Below, piece after piece: positions 28,401 to 38,424 of a DNA stretch of 64,000 bases. The stretch is from Blastomussa wellsi (Eukaryota > Cnidaria > Anthozoa > Scleractinia > Plerogyridae). Within the stretch, counting starts at the first letter, position 1; every line of letters begins with the position of its first letter. Below the pieces are notes generated by a model that did not search any database, was not told the origin of the DNA, and worked only from the letters and a program-made list of their open reading frames with translations. A program made the position numbers and the translations under genes. The stretch spans positions 1,607,421 through 1,671,420 of the forward strand of contig OX393570.1 of the NCBI GenBank assembly GCA_947652115.1, in the 5' to 3' direction.

Positions 28401-31400
28401 ATGCCTTCCAGAAAAGCCGCCATCTCTTCGAGTTCCTCTTCTGTGAACATTTTTTCTTTGAAACCAAAAGCTTTTGTGTGGATCCCGTCATCTGCAATCC
28501 AGCGTTTTGAGTCAAACGCACACAGTGAAATCTTGTTCACGTGCATTCCGTAAATTTCATGCCCCTCGCTCCGCAGAATGTTCATTCCATGCTTCAGCTG
28601 TTTCTTCTCGCCAAAAATCATTTCACGGTACTGCTCGTGGGAAATGTTTTTCTTGACGACACACTTTTTGACCCCCTTCGCCTTTTTGATATTTTTTTCG
28701 TCCCCTCGGAGGATGGAATACATTTTTGACCTGAGACAGATGGCTTCCGCGATGGGTGTCCCCGCGCATTCATCTTTCATTTTGCCCAAGACTTTTTTGT
28801 TCTCGTCTGAGTGAAGTGGATGGTCTTGCGGGTAATCACTCAGGTCATACATTTCTTTCGTTGTCGCGATGTCTTTGTAAACGTCTTCTGTTTCGATCTC
28901 AAGCAGAAGACTGTCCGTGTCCGTGTAAACAAGTTCACATTTTGATCCGTACCGCTTTTTCAGGTGGTTGTAGAAAAAGTCGTACATGAGGATCTTGCTG
29001 TTGTCCAAGATCGTCATGCCCGTGTACACCGGTTTGTTCAGCACCAGCTTCCCTTTGTGCATGTGGATCCCCGCCATGTTGTTTGTGAATTGGGCGAACC
29101 TTGAGAACAACGGACTGGCAACAAATTTTCTGACTTTTTCTTTTTCTTCACTTTTCACGATTTTGATGTCCGTGCGCTTCCGCAGGTTCTCCATCGTTTT
29201 CCCGAAAACCGAGTTGTTCATCAGTTTGTAAAAGTCTTTTTCAAAAGCGCTTTTTGCTCTTTTGCGGAAATTGGTGTTCATCATGATGTACGGTTTCATC
29301 CACGGTGATTGCTCGAACTCCAGAACTTTGTGGACCTTTTTCAGCCTCATCCCCTGTTGCAGATAAAACTGCAAGTTCCTGTAGTGCACGACGTAGTTGT
29401 TTTTGTCTTCCAGTGTCAGCAGCAGTTTCTTTTCTTTTGGTGTTTTGATTTCCAGTTCGTCCATCAGACGGTGCTGGTAGTCTGACATGTCCTCTTTTTT
29501 TACCGCCTTTTTTTCCGGCGCCAGCGGATAACTGTTGTGCTCTTCATGCAACTCCTCCGGATATTCGAGGTCAACCTCAAGAATCCAGCCGGTTTTGGCG
29601 TCTTCTTTTTTCTTCAAAATTTCTTCTTCCGTGGGCAGCACGCTTCTCCATTTGAATCCTCTCACGGGCATTGGCTGGCACATGGCCCAGCCGTAAAGGT
29701 TGTTCGCGTCGAAATACATAATACATTTTTTCGGTTTGGTCTCATCATAGCCCTCCACTTCTGGGTTGTTGGCTCTGACATACCTTTTGCTGACATTTGA
29801 GATCCCGCCGCGCAGCCCCCTTTCCACAAAAAGATGCTTGTCAATGTCCGTCAATAGCTCCAGCTCAATGCCAGACATTTTCAGAAGCGCGTCCCAACTC
29901 AGCCCTGGCGATGTGAAATAATTCGCCGGGTCCAGCCCGTACTGCTCTTGACACAGATCCCTGAAATTTTCAAAAACATCCGCCAGCAGTGCCACGTCTG
30001 TTTTCACATACAAGTTATGATAATCTCCCAGGTTTTTGCAGTCAAAGGCTTCCCACACTTTCTGCGCGTGCGCATATTCAGCGTCTGAAATGGCTTCGTC
30101 GTTCAGTTTGCTGTAAAACAGCTTTTTGTGCGGCAGTTTTGTCTCTTCGAACCTCTCCCATGAGTCCATGTACTCATATGGATAGATTCCTTTTTGAAAC
30201 AACAACTCAACCTGGGGGCTGTCCATTGATGTTTTGGTGATTTTCAGCTTTTCTGGGGGCGTTGCTTTCACAAGCGCGTCAAGGCTTCCTTGCATGAAAT
30301 TCAGACTGTCTATGAACTGCAGATTCCCCATGGAAAATGTGATGTACTTTTCCATGTTGTTGGCCACACATTTCACATCCTTTTCCTGCTGCGCCATCGC
30401 CTGCATCAGGTGGTGCGCGTCGTAACCTCTCAGGTTGTGAAATACAACTGGGATTTTGAAAAATTTGGGCTTCAGTTTCAGTTTTAAATTGCAATCGTTG
30501 TGCGCGGCCCCCCGGAACTTGCCTGTCACATGGCAATGGTCTTTCACCGCGTCTCTGTATATTGGTTGGATCAACGGTTTTTTGCAGAATTGGCACTTTT
30601 CTTGTTTGTCGGCTGCTTCTTTTTGCTTTTTGTCCAACCTTTTCATGCAAAGGCACGCAACCCTTTTTTGCACAAACCAGAAACATTTTTTGTGCACCTG
30701 TCCCAAATATTTTTCTTTTTTCCATGCAGGCAGTGAGTCAAGGAAATTTTCTTTCGTTAGACTTTTGCCACAAATGTGACAATCTTTTGCGTTGTTGAAA
30801 TTTTCCCAATCTTCCGGTTCCATTCTTATTGGTTCTTTCTCTTCCACACTTTCTCTCAGATTTTGTTCTTCTTGCACAATGTCGCTCAGAAAATTTGCCA
30901 CTGCATTTTGCCCTCTGAAAACTTTTGAATTCATTATTTCTCCATCACTTCTCACACATATCCAGGCGTATCCACACGCTTCGTGGATTTCAGTTTTTTC
31001 TGTGTAACTTTGTTCTTGATTTTCGCACTCGCGGTATTCAATCTTTTTTACAAGCGCCTCAAAATCTGCATAAATCACGAAAGGCGCCTTCATCTGTTTT
31101 TGGAAATTTTGATACTTCAGGATGTTTTTTCCTTTTTCCGGCATTTCGATCACTGTTGGCCTGCCATTCAAACCTTCACATTGTTTTTGATGCTCCTCAA
31201 ACTTTTCCTCTGTTCTGAAATGTGTAATACACATATTGCAAAAGTGCTTTTTTCCACAATGTTTTGTCTGATCATAAACCAATGCGCTCATTCGTTTGAC
31301 CCAGCAGTAATGATTGTTCTCCCCATCCACAATAATAATCAGGTTGATCCTTGGCACTTCATGACTTTTCTCGCTGAACCATAAACCTCCCATGAAACAG

Positions 31401-32725
31401 TCTTTTTCTTTGTCCCAACCATATAAATTGATTGCCAGTTTTGGATTTTGTGCCTCAAGCTTTTTTATCTGTTTAATCGGTGTGGGGAAATCGATTCCCT
31501 TCCAATTGATTTTGTCATCAACATTTTTGTATTTGCTCGGCCTTTCTGCATGATCTTTTACAGGGAAAAGTGCTGATTTCAAAGCCCACTTCAGACATTC
31601 ATTGTCCACGTTTTTCACGTTAACAATTGCTTTCTTTGCTGCAAGTTTTGGTGGAAGTGGCAACCATGTTCCTCCTTTCAGTGGTTCATATTTTGCAACA
31701 TGCACATACACTTGTTTTATTTTTTCAAACACCATTTCTGAATTTTGAACTGAGACTTCCGTTTTGCTTTTTGATTCTTCAATAAATTCATTAAATTTTT
31801 CCGTGATCTCTTCTTCGTCAAATTTTTGGAAAATATACAGTTCACTTTTGTAATACTGTTTGATTTTTTCCTTTCCACCCTCTTCTTCAGTTTTCTTTCT
31901 TGAAAACATTGTATCAAAAGAAAATAATACTTTCACCATCCCCATCTCTTTCAACTCTTTTTTTAGCAGTTCAATGTACTTTTCACGGTACTCTTTTGCA
32001 AAAACTAAAATATCACTTGCAGCGGGGTTATAAAAATCTTTTGAATGGGGGTTCCAACGATCTTTGTTTTTTAGGTTAAGTTCTGATACCTGCATTGACC
32101 ACACGTGGAGCCATCCTCGGAAATTTGTTTCTGCCAAAACAAATCTGTCGTGAATTTTTTTTTCCTGAAATCCATTTTGCAATCCTTCCAGTAAAAGTTT
32201 CACACTTTGCAAAGAAAGTCCAGGAAAATCATCAAATAAATTTCTTGCAATCTTTTCATATTCAACAGGGTCATAATGGGTTTGGAAAAGTTTGACCCAC
32301 TCTTCAGCTTCTTGAAATTTTTCTCTTTTGCTTGTTCCATTTTCATATTGATTGACAAGATTTTTGATAAATCTTTCCAATCTTTCTTGCGTCAACCGGC
32401 CTGCTGCTCTCTCTCTTTGAACAACATCAAATGCTCTTTCAATGAATAAATTTTCTTCTTTTTCATCTTTTCTTACATATTTTTCCAAATTTATAAAATA
32501 TTCAGAAAGTTCTTCCCCATGAAGATATTTTTGATTTGCCCGAAGTCTTCGCAAATTTTCATTTTCAACTTGCAACCTTCCGATTGCTTCATCAAGAATA
32601 TCATCTTCGCGTGCTGCTGCCATGTTCTCAGGTTCTTCAGCCCCCCTTTGCCTTTGCAAATTTTGTAGCCTTCTGATTGCAGCATCAAGAATAAGGTCAT
32701 CATCATCTTCGCGTGCTGCAGCCAT
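28385..32725 (-). CDS. Protein-primed family B DNA polymerase (pPolB)
   Basis: 1446 residues from the ATG at 32725, which follows TTTATAAAGAAC; the longer frame opens at GTG (32746). The 3'-5' exonuclease has Exo I YADFEAL (Asp ~554), Exo II NLRGYD (Asp ~769) and Exo III YVKTDVALLAD (Asp ~910). The polymerase has motif A YFDANNLYG (Asp ~1006), motif B KLMNNSVFG (Lys ~1167) and motif C YTDTDS (Asp ~1269/1271), followed by SKMYS. Between Exo I and Exo II are Cys clusters (CHICGKSL ~650; CQFCKKP ~710) and an endonuclease VII/HNH-like DHCHVTGKFRG (~728). Another C2H2-like cluster lies near 490-513. It replicates the linear element genome, primed from a terminal protein. All catalytic motifs are intact. 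The N-terminus carries a duplicated segment beginning MAAARED. Confidence 0.96.
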   Translation of the reverse strand: MAAAREDDDDLILDAAIRRLQNLQRQRGAEEPENMAAAREDDILDEAIGRLQVENENLRRLRANQKYLHGEELSEYFINLEKYVRKDEKEENLFIERAFDVVQRERAAGRLTQERLERFIKNLVNQYENGTSKREKFQEAEEWVKLFQTHYDPVEYEKIARNLFDDFPGLSLQSVKLLLEGLQNGFQEKKIHDRFVLAETNFRGWLHVWSMQVSELNLKNKDRWNPHSKDFYNPAASDILVFAKEYREKYIELLKKELKEMGMVKVLFSFDTMFSRKKTEEEGGKEKIKQYYKSELYIFQKFDEEEITEKFNEFIEESKSKTEVSVQNSEMVFEKIKQVYVHVAKYEPLKGGTWLPLPPKLAAKKAIVNVKNVDNECLKWALKSALFPVKDHAERPSKYKNVDDKINWKGIDFPTPIKQIKKLEAQNPKLAINLYGWDKEKDCFMGGLWFSEKSHEVPRINLIIIVDGENNHYCWVKRMSALVYDQTKHCGKKHFCNMCITHFRTEEKFEEHQKQCEGLNGRPTVIEMPEKGKNILKYQNFQKQMKAPFVIYADFEALVKKIEYRECENQEQSYTEKTEIHEACGYAWICVRSDGEIMNSKVFRGQNAVANFLSDIVQEEQNLRESVEEKEPIRMEPEDWENFNNAKDCHICGKSLTKENFLDSLPAWKKEKYLGQVHKKCFWFVQKRVACLCMKRLDKKQKEAADKQEKCQFCKKPLIQPIYRDAVKDHCHVTGKFRGAAHNDCNLKLKLKPKFFKIPVVFHNLRGYDAHHLMQAMAQQEKDVKCVANNMEKYITFSMGNLQFIDSLNFMQGSLDALVKATPPEKLKITKTSMDSPQVELLFQKGIYPYEYMDSWERFEETKLPHKKLFYSKLNDEAISDAEYAHAQKVWEAFDCKNLGDYHNLYVKTDVALLADVFENFRDLCQEQYGLDPANYFTSPGLSWDALLKMSGIELELLTDIDKHLFVERGLRGGISNVSKRYVRANNPEVEGYDETKPKKCIMYFDANNLYGWAMCQPMPVRGFKWRSVLPTEEEILKKKEDAKTGWILEVDLEYPEELHEEHNSYPLAPEKKAVKKEDMSDYQHRLMDELEIKTPKEKKLLLTLEDKNNYVVHYRNLQFYLQQGMRLKKVHKVLEFEQSPWMKPYIMMNTNFRKRAKSAFEKDFYKLMNNSVFGKTMENLRKRTDIKIVKSEEKEKVRKFVASPLFSRFAQFTNNMAGIHMHKGKLVLNKPVYTGMTILDNSKILMYDFFYNHLKKRYGSKCELVYTDTDSLLLEIETEDVYKDIATTKEMYDLSDYPQDHPLHSDENKKVLGKMKDECAGTPIAEAICLRSKMYSILRGDEKNIKKAKGVKKCVVKKNISHEQYREMIFGEKKQLKHGMNILRSEGHEIYGMHVNKISLCAFDSKRWIADDGIHTKAFGFKEKMFTEEELEEMAAFLEGIHFNV
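32622..32725 (-). repeat. Duplicated MAAARED segment at the polymerase N-terminus
   Basis: The polymerase starts with a unit MAAAREDD..ILD-A-I-RLQ that recurs about 34 residues later with its own ATG. The second unit is shorter by a few Asp/Leu codons. It gives two possible in-frame starts. Confidence 0.65.
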
Positions 32726-32818
32726 GTTCTTTATAAATGTGCGCACATTTCTTCAAATGAAAAAATAATTCCTGGGCCAAAATGTGAAATTTTGTGTTTC
32801 ATTGAAAGTTGCCTCCAA

Positions 32819-33050
32819 GATTTTGTGGCCGCGCTGTGCCCCCGTTTTCCATTTGAAGGCGTACAGCCTCCTCTTATGCGCAGTGGTTTTTGCCATGTTC
32901 ATTCCACACACATAATACTGGGTGGTCTCTGGGCCACAAAAATTTCCCTTTTGCTGGCTTTGCATACCCGGCGACAAGTTGGAGTCGGGTATGCAAAGCC
33001 AGCAAAAGGGAAATTTTTTGTGGCCCAGAACCACCCAGTATTATGTGTGT
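32819..33050. repeat. Polinton right terminal inverted repeat with internal hairpin
   Basis: Inverse of 17656-17888. It contains the same ~146-bp palindrome at the outer end, and the loop has the same orientation relative to the terminus as in the left repeat (no flip). Small differences to the left end show that the two have drifted little. Confidence 0.93.
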
Positions 33051-33055
33051 GAAAC
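33051..33055. repeat. Target-site duplication, right (GAAAC)
   Basis: Direct copy of 17651-17655 at the right Polinton border. Confidence 0.75.
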
Positions 33056-36000
33056 AGAAATAAGATGAAAACAAGTAGATATATTGAACCGTTGTTTACT
33101 CAGTAGCTCGCAGTGTAATTGTTACATTGAAATAAGAACAAGAATCTCCATCAAGAAAAAACATTCTTTTTATACGCCTTATTCTAAAATGGCTACCATC
33201 TCAATATTCTTTTGTTGGTATTCAAATTAGCCCTTCTTGCCTCGTTTTCAAGCTCAAAAATCAAAAGAATATTTTGATTATTTTACCTTGGACGAGGCAA
33301 CAAGGGCCAGTTTGTATGAACATGAATTAGCGGCCACTTTGTAAACACCTATTAGAAAAATAAAGAACTGAACTGATAAGTTGTATACACTCGACAATTG
33401 CAGGAACGAGGCTGGCTCGTGATCCGCGTTCTCGCCCCAGACCCTCCGCACATGCTACGCATGCGCACCAACTTAAAATGTAATTCTGTATTAAAATTTT
33501 TAATGAATTTTTTTAAGATACAGGGTCCCTATGGAGACTACCCTTTGAGCTGAATGGGCTACTCTGTGTAAATAAAATTTTGCTTTACTTACTAACAGTC
33601 GATGTAAAAATATTTTGGTGGCCGCGTTCCTCAGCAAGTTTAGATGTTTTGATTTTATATTTTATGACAAATTTTGAAAGATGATTGAGATGCTTGAACC
33701 ATCACGTAACATCTATCTGTCCCGGATCACTACATGACATCGCATATCCGTTTAAATGCGTTTTAGAAGAAACGCCTGCCACAGCTCCTGACAATTGACC
33801 TGCAATTACGGTAACATTGTTATAAAACCTTCATTAAATCGGTTATTTGTACAAGCATTGTCATTATGACAGAAAAAAATAAATAGAAAATGAGACGGTG
33901 AAGGAGTACAGTGCAAAAGACGTGCAAATATACACTTTTAAAAAAAACTTAGGAAATGGTCAACTGAACCATCTTTTTCTTCGACTGCCGACCGTGTGCG
34001 CTGAAAAACGGACGTGTTGTTAACGAATATGAAACGCGAGCTACTAATGATTAATATTTAATGCAATTTTCTTATAACATTTCTCCATGCTGTTCAAAGC
34101 AAAACTAGAAATATCTTAATTGTTTGTAGAGAGCGCGCGATTTTGTTTGCAAGGCGTTCCCCTTTCTCCAACATTGGACGACAAACAGTTAACATAATCT
34201 TTGCCAAAAATGTTTGAAAAACAGTACATGAATTCAAAGGTCGATTGTACGAATCCTTGCTAATGATTATCGCTTACTTAAGTGCAAACATCAAAATGAA
34301 AGATGTCAAAGTAACCATCTTAGCTTATCGTTCTATTTCGCTGTGGGAATTAGAGAAACGCCGGTTTCACCTTCAATTGAGTTGATTTCAATTGCGTTCA
34401 CTTGGCTTAGTAAGTGTTAAAATGCCTTAATCCTAACCGTCTTGCTTCCCCCTGTTATCTTAAAAGTGTTTTAAGTGCCAAAGTTACTTCTTTTTTCAAC
34501 CCGCTTAAAACCCTTCATTTCGCAATTCCATGTTTCAGATGTTTGTTTTCGACGATAGCTCGCAACGCCATTGGTAGCCGTTCTTTGTCAATTCCAAATT
34601 GAAGACAGTAAATTGATTTTTTTTCGTTTAGGAAAGTTAACATTAGATATGAAAGCTAACATTATACAAGGGCACTCTTAGCGGGAATTAAAACAACTTT
34701 ATCCAAAGACGAAACTTCGAGTTAAACGAATAATTTCATTAGCAGCATGTCATTGCCAAAGTAATTTAAAACTTGAAATGCAAATTCACAAATCCTCTTT
34801 TCTTGTAGGGGATTACTAAGCTTTCCAAAACGAAGTTTGCTCGCAAAAACTAATTTCCACACATTTCGTAAAGTTTTCACATCCTTTAATCTAAATAATG
34901 GGAACAAAATGCTCTGTGATTGGAGAAATGTTAATGTGTTCGGTAAATTGTAACATTAATTTTTGCCTCAAAGTTCGCATCTATTAATTTCGTTTGAAAA
35001 CTTTTCTTTTCTTCAGGGAGAAGAAATACGTGATTCATTTTGCAGATCAAACTTTTGCGAATTTACTGTATTTAATGAAGTGCCGCCAGTTTTTTAATAT
35101 TAATAAAAGAGATGATGTTTTCAAGTAGCGTACATCCGACATTAACTATCAAGACAGTTCTCTCTTGTGTACAATTATCATGAAAAGGGTGTATACATTA
35201 ATATGTATATATCAATTTTCTGATAATCTACTAATATTCTTTAGCTTTTGAATAGTTTTTTTGTGACTGTGAATCTGGTTGGCAGGTGAACATTTAAAGT
35301 CTTTGACATCTGACATTTTGCTGTGTTCCATTCACGGAAGCGTTTAAAGATTTTCGCTTTCTTTTGAATCGAGGTAAACGTGATTGTCAAGGGTCATCTT
35401 TATCGCAAAGAAAACTGCCCGTTGATGATGTTGACGATATTTTTTTCTTGGTGAATATTGGGGAGAAATGAGAAGAACTTTATATCACTGGATTGCATTA
35501 GCAACATTTAAATTGCTAAAGATTAGATTACGACCGGAATCACTAATTCCCAAAAGCCAGGTCCGCCGGCATCAAAGACGAAACGAACAAGATTCCATTA
35601 TCAATATCTCCGCCAAACGATAACACACTCGCGAAGCCTCGGGAAGAAAAAGCATCTTAAAAGCTGGTTGGTGATAGGACGTATGTGTTAACATCAAATT
35701 TAACAGATTTCACTTTTTCCGTCAAAAGCTAACGCCAAGGATACCAGTAAAGCTCACAGATTTGCCGCTGTTGAACGCCTGTACAAAGACTGAAAAAAGA
35801 TCGAAATCAATTACACCGCACTGCAGCATAGTTAGTATACAAAGGAACCGCTACAGGTTATATTAATTTGTTACTTGAAATTGCAGTACTTTGCTCTGTT
35901 CTTGACAAAATTACTTTTCTGCGTTAGTAGGCGTTCGTTTGTTTACTTGCGGCAAACAAATTGAAAACTACTTATAACATCGGTCTGTGGTTGCGGCACA

Positions 36001-36271
36001 CGACAGCAAAGAAAGTTGCCATTGTATTGGTCAAAATCCGCTGCTCTGGACCCGAATGGAAAGAACCTTTTAGCGGCGAACCTACTTGTCGCTAAAATTG
36101 TGTTTGCACAGCTGAAAACATTATATAGATAAAGTCAACGAGATTCGATCATAAGCTACGGTTGAGAGTTACAAGTAAGCTCTTCAACAGTTTGAACTAC
36201 AATTTAACCAGTATTGGTAAAATATCGCGTTCAATAAATCGCCTGAAGCTCTCGAAACAGCAACGAAAATA
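33056..36271. other. AT-rich intergenic, no gene seen
   Basis: Between the Polinton border and the first GPCR. AT-rich, with only short frames lacking domains. The last few hundred bases presumably hold the 5' UTR and promoter of the GPCR (TTATATAG near 36120-36127 is a possible TATA-like element). Confidence 0.5.
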
Positions 36272-37516
36272 ATGCTAGCGGCAAACAATTCAGATATCTT
36301 CCTCGCTCCAACATCGGGATCGACCAAAACCGAAGCGGGCACGAGCTTATCCGAGCATGTTGCGCTCGCGTCGATTCCATTGGCCTTCCTGATAGTGTTC
36401 ACGATTTTTGGTAACATTATGGTGTGTGCTGCGTTCTATCTTTGCCGAGATCTACGAAATGTAACAAACTACTTCGTAGTATCGCTGGCAGTTGCGGACT
36501 TGCTGGTTGGGTTTATATGTATGCCATTCTGGTTCACGTATCTGATCAAACAATGGCCTGATCAGAGGCGAGATCACGAGTTTTATACATTGTGGATTTG
36601 CTTGGACATTGTAAGCGGGACGTCCTCCATAATGAACCTGGTTGCCATTAGCGTTGATCGCTTCTACGCCATTACATCGCCATTCAATTATCACTTAAAA
36701 CTGACCAAGAACCGCGCTCGCTTTTGCATAGTGCTGGTGTGGCTGTATTCCCTGGTAGTGGCAGGCCTTCACATAAACAGACAGGGGAACTGGTACGCTT
36801 ATTTCGTCGCATGCGCAAGCTTTTTCCTCCCTTTACCCATTCTGGTCTATTCCTATGCACGAATATTCCGTGTTGCGCACGCACAGGCCTTGAAAATGCG
36901 CTCGGAAAACTACGGCCACGAGTTGTCAGAGTTTGAACAAGAGAAAAACGGCGAAACTACGGACACAGAAGCGTTTGTGAATGCCAAGCCGAGAGCGTCG
37001 TACAGTATAGGTACCCGGAACTCTTCGAGCGGAAGCCGCTTCATCTTTCACAAAGTGCGCCCGCGGTTGACCAGTCAGAGCTCTGTGCGTCAAATGCGTC
37101 GTGTACTCCACACTGATCTGAAAGCCGCGAAGACGCTAGCGATAGTAATGGGCGCATTTCTGGCATGTTGGTCTCCTTACATTATCAGCCTGCTGGTAAC
37201 AGTGTCTTGCAGGACTTGTATACCTCTGCAGACGAACATGCAGATTGGCAAGGCTGTCAAGTGGCTGCATTATTCCAATTCAGCGGTAAACCCAATCATT
37301 TACACGCTCCTTAATCGACACTTCAGAGCGGCGTTCCGAAGAATCCTGTGTCGGTACATGTCGGGCCGCAGATTTTCTTACGTTAATCGACTGTTGTCGC
37401 ACAATACGACGAGGATTAGTAGAAGCAACGGAAATGCTGAAGTTGATTTTGATAAAACTAACTGCAAGACTTCGGTAGAGATTCTTGTATGTACTGAAGT
37501 TGTTACGGTAGTTTAG
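36272..37516 (+). CDS. Class A GPCR, amine-receptor-like (414 aa, single exon)
   Basis: Seven transmembrane segments. Hallmarks: N1.50 in IFGNIM; SLAVADLL (D2.50); W3.28, D3.32 (amine-binding Asp) and DRF (R3.50); CWSP in TM6 (W6.48/P6.50); W7.40, Y7.43 and NPIIY in TM7. ICL3 is about 80 residues and Ser/basic-rich. NNS near the N-terminus is a glycosylation sequon. D3.32 with W7.40 and Y7.43 is the biogenic-amine receptor signature; the ligand is unknown. Odd: position 3.25 is Tyr rather than Cys, and the very short ECL2 has no matching Cys outside the membrane, so the conserved TM3-ECL2 disulfide is absent. ECL3 has a CRTC pair instead. Paralogue of the convergent gene at 39329-40384. Confidence 0.9.
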   Translation: MLAANNSDIFLAPTSGSTKTEAGTSLSEHVALASIPLAFLIVFTIFGNIMVCAAFYLCRDLRNVTNYFVVSLAVADLLVGFICMPFWFTYLIKQWPDQRRDHEFYTLWICLDIVSGTSSIMNLVAISVDRFYAITSPFNYHLKLTKNRARFCIVLVWLYSLVVAGLHINRQGNWYAYFVACASFFLPLPILVYSYARIFRVAHAQALKMRSENYGHELSEFEQEKNGETTDTEAFVNAKPRASYSIGTRNSSSGSRFIFHKVRPRLTSQSSVRQMRRVLHTDLKAAKTLAIVMGAFLACWSPYIISLLVTVSCRTCIPLQTNMQIGKAVKWLHYSNSAVNPIIYTLLNRHFRAAFRRILCRYMSGRRFSYVNRLLSHNTTRISRSNGNAEVDFDKTNCKTSVEILVCTEVVTVV

Positions 37517-37564
37517 AATCCTAGTTGATCAATCATTTAATTTCGCATTAGTACAGATACATTA

Positions 37565-37889
37565 CTCGCAAAAAAATTCGGACACACTTTTTATCTCGTT
37601 TCGGCAAAAAAATTCGGACATTTTGCTCCAACATATCCAAAGTAAATTTGAGCCTGTAAAACACGAAATAGGCTGAAAAAAATCTGTAAAAATAATAGTA
37701 CTACAAAATGGAATATATCTCATAACGAATCATTTTCCAGAGCGAGCAAAGCATAATCCGAGTTCTAGCTCTATCGTGTTTATTGGCCGTCATTACTTAA
37801 TAAGTGCACTGTACAGTAAATATTTCGGACGCTTTTATGTTCGGACACCTTTTTGTCCGAAATTAAAATCGTCCGAAAGTTTTTGCAAG
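37565..37889. mobile_element. Tc1/mariner-type MITE (325 bp) flanked by TA
   Basis: Terminal inverted repeats CTCGCAAAAAAATTCGGACA at the left and the inverse of CTTGCAAAAACTTTCGGAC at the right, each flanked by TA (37563-37564 and 37890-37891), the classic mariner target duplication. Additional TTCGGAC/GTCCGAA words lie inside both ends. No transposase frame, so non-autonomous. Confidence 0.7.
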
Positions 37890-38245
37890 TAATGTACATA
37901 AAACAAAATAAGTCTTCAAGCGAGTAAATGCATTGCCAAATAGACCTTTTTCGCTTGGCTAGTTTGTTGCCCCCATCACAGACCACGTAACGATACTCTT
38001 GAGGATTCTTGCTTTCAAATTTTCAAACAGTTGCGTGTATTTGAACAACCGACTTTTGGGTGGATAAAAGAACAATTCTCTAGGTAATGTCACATGGTTT
38101 GTAATGAGGCAACAAACACACCCAAGCGATAAAGGTCTATTCCTAGTACTTAGTGTTAGAGAATTGACTGCACGTTGGGAGATCTGGGATACAACACGAA
38201 AGAGGCGCTAGTAATGTGGCGCTAGTAATCCAATTCATATTTTAC

Positions 38246-38424
38246 TATTCTCTACTTGCACAATCCCATAATACACCGCTTCTACTCCCAAAAAATTTGC
38301 ATAGGCATTGTTTTAGATTTCCCATGGGACATCTTCATGTCCCAGGAGATATTGCAAACAATGATTATGCAAAATTTTGGGGGGTAAAAGAGGTGTATTA
38401 TGGGATTTGTGCAAGTAGAGAATA
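38246..38424. repeat. Palindromic MITE, 179 bp
   Basis: The left arm begins TATTCTCTACTTGCACAA, then CCCATAATACACC; the right arm is its inverse (...CAAGTAGAGAATA). Arms run about 75 bp with scattered mismatches and a short loop around CCCATGGGACATCTTCATG. It lies between the two GPCR genes. Confidence 0.8.

Larger units (their letters stand above)
17656..33050. mobile_element. Maverick/Polinton (adintovirus-like) element, 15.4 kb
   Basis: The two ends are inverted copies of about 232 bp. GAAAC lies directly outside both ends (17651-17655 and 33051-33055), which fits the 5-6-bp target duplication that Polinton integrases make; GAAACA could be read if one end base is assigned differently. Between them lie a protein-primed family B DNA polymerase, a retroviral-type integrase, a packaging ATPase and candidate capsid proteins, the defining Maverick/Polinton set. 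Genes are packed on both strands with gaps of a few to about 100 bases and no introns. No host gene interrupts it. Damage found: a frameshift at about 22061 and a probable catalytic loss in the integrase, so this copy may not move by itself. It could be an integrated adintovirus rather than a purely transposon-like copy; sequence alone does not decide. Confidence 0.95.
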
